Shown: piece by piece, positions 22,591 to 34,736 of the stretch | How the letters are laid out: each line of letters opens with the position of its first letter | Numbering within the stretch: the first letter of the stretch is position 1 | Origin: Limnephilus marmoratus | Taxonomy: Eukaryota > Arthropoda > Insecta > Trichoptera > Limnephilidae | Assembly (NCBI GenBank): GCA_917880885.1 | Contig: OU862906.1 | Span: forward strand, 58,074,665-58,138,664 | Length of the DNA: 64,000 nt | Direction of reading: 5' to 3' | Made by a program: the position numbers and the translations under genes | Notes under the pieces: model-generated | What the model saw: only the letters and a program-made list of their open reading frames with translations | What the model was told of the DNA's origin: nothing | Database searches by the model: none

Positions 22591-23537
22591 TATTATTAAT
22601 TTCGGTCAATAATAATCGACAATATATTTTCTGAGTAGTAAAACAATAACACGCGTTAAAAAAATATTGACGAGATACTTGTTTTTTGGACAATAGTAAT
22701 AGTTTTATAATGTTAAAATAGTAACGAAGTAAAAATAGCATTTGATTACAAAACCGAAAATGAAAAAAATATTTCTGCCATTAATAAATCATCGAATTAT
22801 TTTACTAATAAATTAAATGTCATAAAATGGCTATATCGTGATCTATGAGTAAATAAAATACCTAATGTGTGATTAGTTTCTCCATCTGAATTGCCATTAA
22901 CTCGTGTTTTCCTAATCATCTTTCCTTCTCCGTTTTTTTAAACTTTGCAACATTCCCCAAATTAAAACGTCAATCGAATTAGAAAGCACAAGCTGTTTTT
23001 TATTATAATTGCAATTCTCTGCAAGCTTTCATTACTACTATAGATGCAGTTAAATAATTTTTTAGGGTTTTTTCATTGTTTAATTTTTGTATGGAAAAAT
23101 CCATTTTTCCAGTTAAAGTCATTTCTCGTTGCACATACAAGGTATTATTGTAATACGCAGGACGCACCCCTATAGAGGGAGTGTAATATTGTGTTTGGCG
23201 CATTGTAACATCGGATTTTCCTGATGAGCGAGGACAAATCCTTTAAATTATTTCCGGTGTATTTCAGGATTAGCCTCTTGCCATGAAGAATTCGATTACT
23301 CTGCAGGAAATGGGGTCAAGCTAAAACAATGTTAAAGATAATGAAATAATTTAATTCGGATAATAGCGAAAGCAATAATTAGATATTACAGTAGTTACGA
23401 TTTGAGACCTGCAAAAAATAAATCTACAATTTTTTATGATTGTTCTTTGCTTGAGGTCCTTTGTCCTTTACTAAGCAAGTGAGTTCAGTAATTGTAATTT
23501 AAACTTAGCCAACAGATGAACTAACGACGACACGTCT
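22591..23537. other. AT-rich stretch without recognised gene
   Basis: A short (ATT)n run is near 22580-22600. No convincing frame or repeat is seen. Confidence 0.55.
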
Positions 23538-23945
23538 TTTTTTACATTAGCTCTTTACAGGAGGCCTTGAGGAATAAGATTTCCCTCAGGGCCTACGTCA
23601 TCTTAGGGGATCCTGTGTGGAGGGTCTTTTTAAGAAGGAAAAGAAGTTCTGGGAACGAAAAAGGTATGAGGGGTGGGTAGGAAAATAAGGATCAATATGT
23701 CCAGGAGTGACGGACGTATGAATCTATCCCTCCAATTGCGGTGCAAGGCGATGGGTCGGGAGAGTCTCGCTGTAAAGGTCAAAAGGCCTCTCCCTCAACC
23801 AGTCTCTCTCGATCCGGCCCCCCACTCAGCATGTGGGCAGACGCATTCGCCGCCAAGACCTGGATAAATCTCTAGAGGAGACAGACCTATGACAGTGGTT
23901 ATCCAATAAATATATATACCCATATATACCCATACCGCCTCCCAA
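23538..23945 (-). repeat. Family-1 repeat, longer variant
   Basis: It begins TTTTTTTACATTAGCTC with the GGCCTTGAGG/CCCTCAGGGCC stem and ends ..CATACCGCCTCCC. It carries an additional middle section (AGTCTCTCTCGATCCGGCC, then GCATGTGGGCAGACGCATTC) that is also in the 24.7-25.5 kb copy and partly at 40.8 kb, so at least two length variants of the family exist. Confidence 0.8.
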
Positions 23946-24711
23946 ATGTCTAGTGGAGGAAATTTTCGCATCCTCTAAATGGATTTTTGCAATACTTTTA
24001 AATTTTTTTTTTTAAAACATGAAGTAATTTTTTTAGGTAGGTCAAAATATCAGAATTCACTGACATTTAAAACTTAAAATAACTATAATCTTCTTTATAA
24101 TGCAAACATTTTAGAAAGTAGGACCTTTGAATAATAAAAAAATCTAATAAAAAGAACCCTTTCAAGTAAGTTTTTTTATTCTTTTGCACTTTTTAATATT
24201 TTTAGTTTGTAGGTACCAGACAACTGTATTTACAAGAACTGTTTATTTAAACCGGAAAACAAACACAAAATTCGTGTAATAATGTAATATTATGTCTTCC
24301 AATAAATTAGCCAAAACACTAAACACTTTAATTATTGGTACAGGCGACACCTATTTGGCACGGGTACGCAAGCGAACAGACGTTTATTGTTTAATTTTAT
24401 TAGGCCAATTAATTCATAAATACACAGATTACACGCGAAAATAAATTCCTGCCCATGAATTCACACTTAAAACTCGTACGCAGCGTTCATTTATATTACC
24501 GACTTGTAAAAATATCGCAATGAAAATAACATACATCCACTGAACAGATATTATCTAGAAGTGCGGCCTGTAAGAAAACTGATATTTTAGATAAGATCTT
24601 TCGAGTCCTTGACCACGGACAAGCCAAAGAAATTAATGTCCTGCTGAAGAAAAACTAATGATATTTGACTGAGCGTAGCGAAGTCCTGTTTTAACTAGAA
24701 CGTATTAGATT
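23946..24711. other. AT-rich stretch without recognised gene
   Basis: Nothing is recognised. The segment separates two same-orientation family-1 copies. Confidence 0.6.
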
Positions 24712-25497
24712 TTTTTGACATTAGCTCCAGCAGAAGGCCCTAAAAAAAAATCCCTCAGGGCCTTTGTCATCTTTTCGGATAATTGATTTGTCGTTTTTGT
24801 GCATGATTGATTTGTCATATTTGTGGATGATTGATTTGTTATATTTATGGATGATTTATTTGTCGTCTTTGTGTATGATTGATTTGTCATCTTTGTTGAT
24901 GATAGATTTGTCATCTTTGTGGATGATTGATTTGTCATCTTTGTGGATGATTAATTTGTCATCTTTTTGGATGATTGATTTGTCTTCTTTGTGGATGATT
25001 GATTTGTCGCCTTTGTGCATGATCGATTTGTCATCTTTGTTGATGATTGATTTGTCATCTTTGTGGATGATTGATTTGTCATTTTTGTGGATGATTGATT
25101 TGTCATCTTTGTGGATGATTGATTTGTCATATTTATGAATGATTAATTTGTCATATTTGGGGATGCTGTGGAAAGGGTCTTTTTGAAAAAGGAAGGAGAG
25201 GAAGTTCTGGGAAGAAAAACTATGATAGGGTAGGTAGGAATCAAGGGGCGATGGATGAACAATCAAGGGGTGACGGGGCCAGGAGTAACGAATGTATGAA
25301 TCCATCACTTCCTCTGGGGTTCAAGCCGATTTCAGCCGTTCAACCGGCTGAAGAGGTCTAGGTTAGGTCTCCCTCAACCTGTCTCTCCCGATCGGCCCGC
25401 CACTCAGTAGGTGGGTAAACGCATTTGCCGCTAAGACCGCACCTAATGAACCCAGGCACCCCTGCTAAATCACCAAACGTAGCAAATCACTTGGTGG
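24712..25497 (-). repeat. Family-1 repeat split by internal minisatellite
   Basis: The left part (24714-24772) carries ACATTAGCTCCAGCAG, then CCCTCAGGGCCTTTGTCATC. The right part (from about 25155) resumes with TTTGGGGATGCTGTGG and continues through the longer-variant middle (CTGTCTCTCCCGATCGGCC) to GCTAAATCACCAAACGTAGC. Between them lies a 24-bp tandem array. Confidence 0.85.
24768..25160. repeat. 24-bp minisatellite, about 16 units
   Basis: The unit core is TGTCATCTTTGTGGATG followed by ATTGATT, repeated about 16 times with point variation. Because 24 is a multiple of 3, frames stay open on both strands, giving 8-residue repeats (MIDLSSLW on plus, KSIIHKDD on minus). I regard these as artefacts. 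Both array edges lie within the family-1 word GTCATCTTTGGGGATG. Confidence 0.95.
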
Positions 25498-28154
25498 TGC
25501 AATAAAAATATTTTTTTCAAATGTGAAATCGTCGAGTTTCCTAGGATTTCCTTAATTCACATTTTTTCAATATTATAGTACCAAGGTACCTGAAAAAAAA
25601 ACATTTCATCAATGTATGGTTTATAATTAACCCGTCTGCTTGGTTCAATATATTGGCACCTCACAATCCGGAAGCCTCGGTTTCGCGCGTAAATTCTGAA
25701 ACCGTCACTTTGGATGGAAATTGTAAAATATCTATGCAAGGTAGCTTTCATATTTCAAAGACAATAAGAAGCATTATTTCGATCTCTTTCGTTCTCTTCC
25801 TAGTTAAAAGAAAAATATATATGTTTGCATGAGAGGAAGAGAGATGTATAGCTTTTAAAATGTAAGGTCGCTCTGGGACGCTTTTGGTCTTATGAAAGTA
25901 TAAAGCGATTACGTGTTTTGGGATGTAGTTATTCCTAAACAAGCAGACTTACGATTTCAGGGGAAGTTTTAGTTTTTGGAAGCCAGGTTTACGTTAAACT
26001 TGGAAGGTACTAGTTAAAAAAAATTTCAATCAATTTCACTAGAAAGTAAGGAAAACATTCAGCTTACTTCGAACACAACTCACTTCTATGCATATATCTC
26101 AACAGTGACTACATCGTAACTTTGAAAAAGCCAACGAACATAATACCTATCTTGAATGTACGTTTTGGTGAAAATGTTTAAATCTAATGGAATCACAACA
26201 AGTTAAAATACGCGTTATACCTAAATGTAAATCTAAAAAGATTTTAACTTTTGATTTGTACCAGACAGGTACCTACCGCTGAAATTTGTATCAGCCAAGA
26301 TTAGTTGTTGGCTTATTTGGAATTGGTACTTGATCAATGCTGATTGGTTGGAAACGGAGAGCTTTCGGTTTCCGATGGGATATATTTTGTCGCTTTGTTC
26401 GTTTTTGCAATGAAATATTTTATAGATTTTGTATTTATTCATTTAATTGTTTTTTTTTTAAATATATTCCGTTTAAAACTAATTTACAGATTAACGAGGC
26501 AATTTGAACAGGCTGCCAAAGAAGAAACTAATAAACAAACCATTTTTTATATTAGAAAAAAACTGATGGGTCATCAATTGTTGCACTATAATATTTAACC
26601 TGTTCATAACACGCGGCGCGAAAGTTATTTCTCGACTTTTTAAGGCAAATTTCCTAACTTTGTTTCGAAAATTTTGTAAAACAACAATTACCTCTTCTTG
26701 AAGAGAATAAGAGCAATTCATGGTTTGGCAAGGTGCATTCTGCTTATGCTTACTTCTCAAATATGAAAGGTTATTTTGCGCTACCCTATTTTTCTCGTAT
26801 GGAATTTAGATTCAATTGGATGGAACATTACTTTATACTGCCATATATTTTTTTACAGTTCGACACAATTTTGCTCGACACACCAAACTACCAAACTAAC
26901 AAACCCCATAATTGTTGGGCGCCAAAATGTCACCGTGGGATTAGTTGGAAGCGATATTGTTATTATTATTCTACAGCACAGCGTGGTCTTTAAAGCTGTC
27001 AACAAAAAATGAACAATGAAACTCCTTTAAGACAAAAAACTACTTAACCTCTGTAAAGGATAGGTTTTTTTTTTATACGGAAGGAAAGAAATATTTGAAA
27101 ATAAAAGATTTACATATTGAAGCAAAATAAAATTCCGAATCTAATACTGTCTGGCAAAGGGTTTTCTAAAAAAATAGGGTTAAGATGTGACACCGTGTTG
27201 TGTACGAACGGCATCAGAGTTGGTTTCTCCAAAAACAATCTCTTATCGAGAGATTGGGTGGCGTTATCAACAGTTTGCCTGTGTGGTTGCAAAATACACA
27301 GATGTCCTTCGATTTTACGAATTCTCCAGGAATCCAGTCTCCAGTATGTAAATTAGATCACGATATTGACCAGTAGGTGAATCATCCTTCCGTCAATCCC
27401 GAGGTGGAACAAAGCTCCAGACTGCCGTACAAGGAATACCAACTTCCTCTGAATATAGCTACCTCTATCGATAGCTAGTATTATTTCTTGCCCGCTGTTA
27501 CTAGAGTTGATTTTGTGAATACAAAAGTAAATGATTAAAAAACAGCTCGTTCTTAGATTCTTTAGTTCCATCTTTTTTGGAACAATTGTTTCTTAGTATT
27601 TATATATTTTTTATCACACGAATAAAAAAAAAGTGTCGCATTACGTTGTATGAATAATGCTCTTTTGGAAACACAACTAAATAGTTACTATGCTAATATT
27701 AACAATAAAAATTAAAATAAATCTTGTTTACTTTACATGAGTTGCCTTTTAACCATGCATTTACTGCATAATCTAAAACTCATTTGACCTCCAGTAATAT
27801 TCTTGTAATAACCCTTGTTTTTACGAATGCTGCATTTTACCGCCAAATTTTATGGTTAACAGCATTTATTGAACATTAATGGTTTAATCACGGAAATTTG
27901 TTAAAATACGAATTTTACTGGCGTATTAAACTGGTATGCATTTAAAACGTGAAAAATTGTGACATAAAATATATTAATTTTTTAAATTTTAAGTTAATGG
28001 TTTGGAAACCGGCGCACGGTAATAAATTAATTAAACTTTATTTAATTACAAAAACATATGCAGTAGGTATGATTTCCCCACTATGTAGAGTGATAAATAC
28101 TCTGGCATAGTATTGCCCTGCCGAAAAAAAAAACTATTTAAAAACCAGTAGTTT
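25498..28154. other. Long AT-rich stretch without recognised gene
   Basis: Several short frames occur (for example 26344-26598, 26733-26993, 27117-27356), overlapping on both strands and without motifs. No repeat with another part of the window is seen. Confidence 0.5.
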
Positions 28155-28250
28155 CTTAAAATGGCTTTAGCCGTATTCATTGTCCAGATCCAAATAGCCA
28201 GGTTCTTACCAACAATCTTAATATTTTTCCATCGCCTTCCGCCTCTCCAA
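28155..28250 (+). repeat. Fragment of tRNA-derived SINE (family 2)
   Basis: AAAATGGCTTTAGCCGT, then CCAGATC.AAATAGCCAGGT, matches the central body of the SINE at 58.16-58.22 kb. The tRNA head and A tail are missing and the downstream part is diverged. Confidence 0.6.
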
Positions 28251-28716
28251 TTATTTCAGTCCACAACTAACCTCAATAATATGATGCCACAGCAATCTAT
28301 GAGCATTTGGGACATTTGTGCGGTGCGTGTATAGCATGCAAACAAATTGTTATTTTGCAACGACTATAATATTATGTGTTATCACTGTTATCTATATTGA
28401 TTACTAGTAATTTTAGGAGCAGAAGACTTCGCGTCCTAAAAAGTTAAATCTGAAATGTAAGTAGGCACTTACAAACTTAATTAAATTTGATGAAACATTT
28501 TTTATTTATATCAAATAAGGAATTTGTTCAATGAAAATTCACTATCTCATTAACAATTGGTCGTTAAACTTTCTTCTGATGGGTAGGTAAAAGTGTAAAT
28601 CATAACATTGAAAATTGCTAATAAGAAAATAATCTTTACTGAACTAAATCAATTTCATGTTGTCATTACTTCCATACACGTCATTTTTTGTCATATTTAT
28701 TTTTCTCTTTAACCAT

Positions 28717-29386
28717 TGTTACGTAACAGAATCGGCTCCCGAGCGGAAGGTTAAGTGAATCGTCCCCACTACACGTGCCGACCGTTTCCTCTCCCCGCAC
28801 CGCGCGACCACCCCGCGTCAGGCGCGAAGCGCCGGGCGGCCCGCCGGCCGCCTTCCTTCGCTAGCTCTCGGCCAAGCAACTGGCTACGCGCGATTTGCGC
28901 TGTTTGTGCTCCACGATATTAACTCCGCGATGTATTGTTTGCAATTGTGTTGTGAACGGAATCCAGAAAAGATGGCAGACCACGCATCTAGCTATGTGAG
29001 TACCAACTCGCTTCCTCCCCCCCACCGTGTGCTTTGAACCGTTTGTAACTTCATTTAAACGCATAGAGAGAGGGAGAAATCCTCGTTAGGTCAGTAGGGT
29101 AGTTTAACTTGTGTTTTGTGCCGACACTGGCCGTATGTGTATCACCCTGTTCTGTTTATTGAATAAACCCTTTAAATGCAAATACTGTGTACTGATTGAA
29201 GAGGGAGTCCCGGGGATTTTGAGGAGAGGAGGGGAAGGAAGAATTGACCAAGCGAACCACTGGCACTCGCCCTGTTTTTTTAGGAGGAATCATGTTCGAG
29301 CCGGTTTGAGCTAACCGACGGCTGTTATTGTGTGTGTTTTACAGGAATAGGGCCTGGGGTAGGCCGCAGCAGCAGCGCCCCCAGCA
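28717..29386 (+). repeat. 5' LTR (670 bp)
   Basis: It starts with the perfect 12-bp palindrome TGTTACGTAACA. A CpG-rich segment lies at about 28790-28860, in contrast to the AT-rich surroundings. AATAAA at 29162-29167 is a candidate polyadenylation signal. A short ATG frame at 28972 (about 21 codons) overlaps a donor-like TATGTGAGT, and an acceptor-like TTTTACAG lies at 29337-29344. Confidence 0.92.
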
Positions 29387-30429
29387 CTGGCGTTCCCAAC
29401 TTAGGGGCAATTTTTTTTTCCTCCCTCTTCACAGTCGCTCGCCTCGTTCTTCAATCACCCATTGTTTAAACTGTATAATCTATAATGTTTTGTCTTGTTT
29501 TTTTTCCCAATTTGTCTAGCATTACCATCAAAAAACATCGACGCGAGTGTAACTTCGAATTGCAAATTTAAACTATCGCGGGCACATTCCTTCATTTTCG
29601 AGTCGTCACTCGACAAAACATTATCACCGGTATTCCTACGTAAAGTGCTCAACCAAGAAAGTTGCCGTCGTGAATAATATAGTGTTTACAAGTGTCGACC
29701 GACTAAATTTGCTAGTTTCAAATACAAGATTAATAGTGGAAATGTACACAAATATTTAAAACAAAGTTATTCAACAATTAAAATCCTGTATATGATAAAC
29801 CAATTACCCGCTTCGTTTCCCGAAAGTTAATTAACCAGTTTTCATTAATAAACTTATTCCGCAGTGTGCTGGTCTGTATTTGATATCGACATATACTGCG
29901 AATAGGGGTCTATTTCGCAAAATACTGGCCTGTATATATAACGGCATATTTTGCAGCTTAAGGGAAACAAGTGGATTAAATTCTTTCTACCTTTTGACAA
30001 TTGAGCATTTTTCTAATTTTGCCGCCTGTTTCATCATTTAGCTTTTTTTCTTTCGTAAGAAACAGACGACATAATTTGAAAGACGTTCGGTTCGCGTTGA
30101 CGTCGTTTCCTCGAGTCAGGCATTACATTACGTATGCACATCTGCATATAACTTGTTATGACAAGAGGAAGTCGGCGGATAAATACCAGTAATGGTGTAT
30201 GCTCAAATCAGGCTGCAGTATAGCCACGTTAAATAAAGAACAATTCCCCAAGACATTGTTGAATTTTCAAACATACTTCCACGAAAACTTGTATAAAAGA
30301 AAAAATATTTCCTTTCCTTTCTAAAGAACCCCCCCTTTGGAAGGCTAATCGAAATATTCCAAAAAACATGTTCATTTAAGGCGAACCTCGTTTCCGTTTT
30401 TTTTATTTTTTCTTTTCCGGACTTTTGCT

Positions 30430-31500
30430 TATTTGCAAACCTTTTTCAAAAACATCGGGATTTTTTCTCAAAATTACGTTTTTTGAGGGAAACCGCTGCC
30501 CAATTTTCTCTCGTTCCGGACTTAGAAAATTTTCAACAAATTTTCAAAACATCGGGATTTTTTCTCAAAATCACGTTTTTGTAAGGGAAGCCGCTGCCCA
30601 ATTTTTTTTCTCGTCTATGGACTTTGAAAATTTTCAACAAATTTTCAAAACATCTGGATTTTTTCTCAAAATCACGTTTTTTGAGGGGAACCTCTGCGCA
30701 AATTTTTCTCGTTTTCGGACTTAGAAAAATTTTCTACAAATTTTCAAAACATCAGGATTTTTTCTCAAAATCACGTTTTTGTAAGGGAAACCGCTGCCCA
30801 AATTTTTCTCGTTTTCGGACTTAGAAAAATTTTCTACAAATTTTCAAAACATCAGGATTTTTTCTCAAAATCACGTTTTTGTAAGGGAAACCGCTGCTCA
30901 AATTTTCTCTCATTCCGGACTTAGAAAAATTTTCAACAAATTTTCAAAACATCGGGATTTTTCTCAAAATTACGTTTTTTGAGGGAAACCGCTGCTCAAA
31001 TTTTCTCTCGTTCCGGACTTAGAAAATTTTCAACAAATTTTCAAAACATCAGGATTTTTTCTCAAAATCACGTTTTTGTAAGGGAAACCGCTGCCCAATT
31101 TTTTTTCTCGTCTATGGACTTTGAAAATTTTCAACAAATTTTCAAAACATCTGGATTTTTTCTCAAAATCACGTTTTTTGAGGGGAACCTCTGCGCAAAT
31201 TTTTCTCGTTTTTGGACTTTGAAAAATTTTCAACAAATTTTCAAAACATCTGGATTTTTTCTCAAAATCACGTTTTTTGAGGGGAACCTCTGCGCAAATT
31301 TTTCTCGTTTTTGGACTTTGAAAAATTTTCAACAAATTTTCAAAACATCTGGATTTTTTCTCAAAATCACGTTTTTTGAGGGGAACCTCTGCGCAAATTT
31401 TTCTCGTTTTTGGACTTTGAAAATTTTCAACAAATTTTCAAAACATCAGGATTTTTTCCCAAAATCACGTTTTTTGAGGGGAACCGCTGCCCAAATTTTC
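30430..31500 (+). repeat. Tandem array of eleven ~97-101-bp units inside the LTR element
   Basis: The word AACATC(G/A/T)GGATTTTT starts at 30451, 30548, 30649, 30748, 30848, 30948, 31045, 31146, 31245, 31344 and 31442. Units fall into at least two subtypes (GTAAGGGAA.CCGCTGCCC and GAGGGGAACCTCTGCGC) that recur in blocks, suggesting higher-order duplication. Ser/Phe-rich frames across it (such as 30979-31506) are repeat artefacts. Confidence 0.95.
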
Positions 31501-32953
31501 AAATAAACCAAACACTTATAAAAAACGCGTTTTTTTTTCAAAAACTTTTTGTAAAAATACGTCCCCAGTGGTCAATCTCTGCCCAATTTCTTTCCAATTG
31601 CGAGTCTAGTTCTCACTTTTTCCAACATAAGGTCACTCTGATACGACCTTATACACCATGGAAGTTCCTCAAGTCACGCTGGGTATAATCCCACACATTT
31701 TTACTTCAAAAAAGGAGGAACTACTACAGGCCCAGAGAAATAGAAAGATTTCTCCTAGGAATAAATCCAAAATGCCTTACTGTGACGGAATCAGTAAATT
31801 CCATCACATCAAGTTCTCAGGCGTTATCAAATTGGCAAAACTTTTGTCATAAACGACGTGAGTCATGTGTAATTATTAAATGTAAATAATCACCCACATG
31901 GGCATTCGTAAGGAAATCCTTACACCCGAAGGCACATTAATGTCAACGGTAGCCTAACTCCTGTACATTTTTTTTTTGCGCATAATTTTATATGTTCTTT
32001 TACATCCTGCGCGCCTTGCCTGCTGTACCACAAGAGCACCTCTTGGGGCACTGTTTTCATGCTTGTATGCATCCTCTTCCTGAAATTGATCACTTCGGAA
32101 AGGGACTCCTTTTTCCTCCTACCATCAACGGTTCCAGAAAACTCTTGCTCCGAGACGTCGTTTTTCCTTTCACAATTCTTGCAGCATCCGCGCGTTTTTT
32201 TTCTCACCTCATCGCCTCATCTTGTCATATCACCCCTTTTTTTTAATTTTTTGTTTCGTGTCGGGTTTTGTCGTACCAGTACGTCCCTACCCTAATGTTG
32301 TAAATATAAAATCATAAGCACAAGTCTGTATAATAACCATTGGTTTCAGACCTTTGCCGCGGGCTCGCTACTATGGTCACAGCACCATATTGTAAGAATG
32401 TCGCGACGATTTCTGTTATAATAGGAAATCCTCCCGTTTTTTCTTTCTTTCTTTTCCCTCTTCACCCCATCCTACACATTCATAGTAATGTTGTATATTG
32501 GGAATCGTTTCGAATACACCCAATGTACTCACCTATCAGGTCACATTCGCTGGATTCGAGACAATTAAAGAGCAACCTTGTTGCTATTTGTGGTTTTTTC
32601 TTCTTTTTCAAAAAAATTAGAATGGCGCTCAACCCAATTGCTCTTATTTTTCTAGAATCATATTTTGTCGGATTCGGAAAATTTTTTTTTTTTTGTTGTT
32701 ATAAAAGTGACAATATGTTTTGTCCCTTCATTAACTTTGTTCCTTGTACATATACAACTTCATTATGAGGTACATATTTTATCATGACATCAGTTTCTTT
32801 TGTCCTTTATTGTACCATTATTCTAGTTTGAAGTTTAAAATCTTGGCCAGATCTTCAATAAAATTTGTGTTTATCGCCTTTTGGCAAGTCTTGTAACGTA
32901 TGCTAATATGAAATTATTAAGCTACAGCAGTGCCGTATTAATTACATCATTGT

Positions 32954-33520
32954 AACCCGCCGTCTGTATTGAATGGGGACCCACTTTTTCGAACGTAAGT
33001 GGGCTACTGTCTTTCAATACTGGGCAAATTTGTTGTAAATCGTTCATTCCACCCGCCGTCTGTGTTGAATGGGGACCCACATTTTCGAACGTAATTGGGC
33101 TACTGTCTTTCAATACTGGGCAAATTTGTTGTAAATCGTTCATTCCTGTCACGTGAGACGTGAAAACGTGACAATATCTACCATCATAGGAGAGATCCTC
33201 AAAACATCCGCCATGATACGAGAAGTTCGTTATAATTACTTTATACTCTTAACTAAATGTTATTGAGTTGGTCGTGTGTCTTTTGGCATGAGAACCGCTT
33301 AATCCGCCGTCTGTATTGAATGGGGACCCACTTTTTCGAACGTAATTGGGCTACTGTCTTTCAATACTGGGCAAATTCGTTGTAAATCGTTCATTCAACC
33401 CGCCGTCTGTATTGAATGGGGACCCACATTTTCGAACGTAATTGGGCTACTGTCTTTCAATACTGGGCAAAATTTGTTGTAAATCGTTCATTCCTGTACA
33501 TGAGACGTGAAGACGTTACA
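32954..33520 (+). repeat. Paired ~96-bp repeats duplicated at 346-bp spacing
   Basis: CCGCCGTCTGTRTTGAATGG begins near 32957, 33053, 33303 and 33400, each followed by TCGAACGTAA.TGGGCTACTG and GTAAATCGTTCATTC. Each pair is followed by a similar CTGT.CA.GTGAGACGTGAA-like segment (33146 and 33494), so the pair as a whole was duplicated. Confidence 0.9.
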
Positions 33521-34736
33521 ATACTCACCATGAATCGTGCGAACGAAATAATATCTACCCCATGTTTGTGTGACCTACCAAGCGTAGATCACACGCCTTT
33601 TATTTTCTGTTATCAGAAAATTATTGCTTTTGCAGCAGAGTACTCATTAACATGCCCGTGGACTTCCTGTCACAAGAACCCAGGAACTATCCACTATCTC
33701 AAAAGGACTAATCATACGCTTCACTCATGATTATGGGGCATCGTGTCGTAGGAGTTAAGTTGATGGACACAAAAACACCTAACTCGTTGTCTGGGGGACG
33801 AACAAGAAAACCCCCAGGTTTGTGAGATTTGAGCAAGGGTCTGTCATTTCTCGCAAACAAGTAGGAGAATAAAACGACCTTCTAATCTTCTGCCCAATAC
33901 ACGTAGTGGATTAGACTCTTTTTGTCAGTGTATCCCTTTTGTCCCACTCTACCAATTGTATTGTAATGTGCCAGGAAAGTTGCTGTAGACCTTGTTTCAC
34001 CTTTCACTCAGAGGTCGAATTTCGGAAATAGCCGAGTCCTCAGCAGTTTTCTTCGTTCAAATGTTCCCAATTGTCACTCTTTCCTTTCCTCGAAATTATC
34101 CGTGAATGGGGATATATGCGTTACGCACTTGGCGTTTCGTTTGTCAAATGGGACAACCTTCATTCACGGATCTTTTCAACTTCCTACTCCTTTCCCACTT
34201 TTCATAACTTATTTGTACTCAATGTTTTGTTCTTCGAAAGTAGAAAAAATGCTACCGTATAGACGTGAGCATAGGTCATGGAAGACCAACTTCTTTCGAA
34301 AAGGGGCATTTTGTCATACGTACAAACCCTTACCTACGTGTTCTTGGAAATGTATTTAGTTTAAAAAAAAACTAAATGGGTTAAACAGAACTTTCCTTGA
34401 ATACGTACCTTTGTAATATGTATAAGTCTGTAGTTGCATTTAGTTAACTCTCTCTCCGTCTCTCTCTCTCTCTACGCGTCAAACAAATCCAATTTTTCTC
34501 AACATGCACACCTTGTTTCTCTCCAAACCTTTTCATCATTGGTCTACCAGGCAGGTAAACTTCAAGAATTTTGTTCTAATAATAATTTTTTCGCCGGATT
34601 AATAAGAAGACCAGCAGCTCTTCACCCTATCTACACCTGCGCCTCTCTTCATGCTGCCTTCACTACCGTCACGGAGGTCCCATGCCTTCAAACCCTACGT
34701 ACCAAAAGCACCCGACCACACCTAACATAACCTAGT

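Noticed and set aside
24768..25160. CRISPR-like array
   Set aside because: Contiguous minisatellite without unique spacers, in a eukaryotic context; the same holds for the arrays at 9.9, 30.4 and 34.8 kb.
24705..25308. MIDLSSLW and KSIIHKDD repeat proteins
   Set aside because: The 24-bp minisatellite period is a multiple of 3, so frames stay open by arithmetic on both strands.
30425..31506. Phe-rich 33-residue repeat protein
   Set aside because: About 100-bp DNA repeat; frame is lost wherever units are 97, 98, 100 or 101 bp, so no selection for coding is apparent.
32340..32768. 142-codon frame in the LTR element as a gag remnant
   Set aside because: Phe/Ser-rich with poly-T origin and no gag, protease or RT motif.
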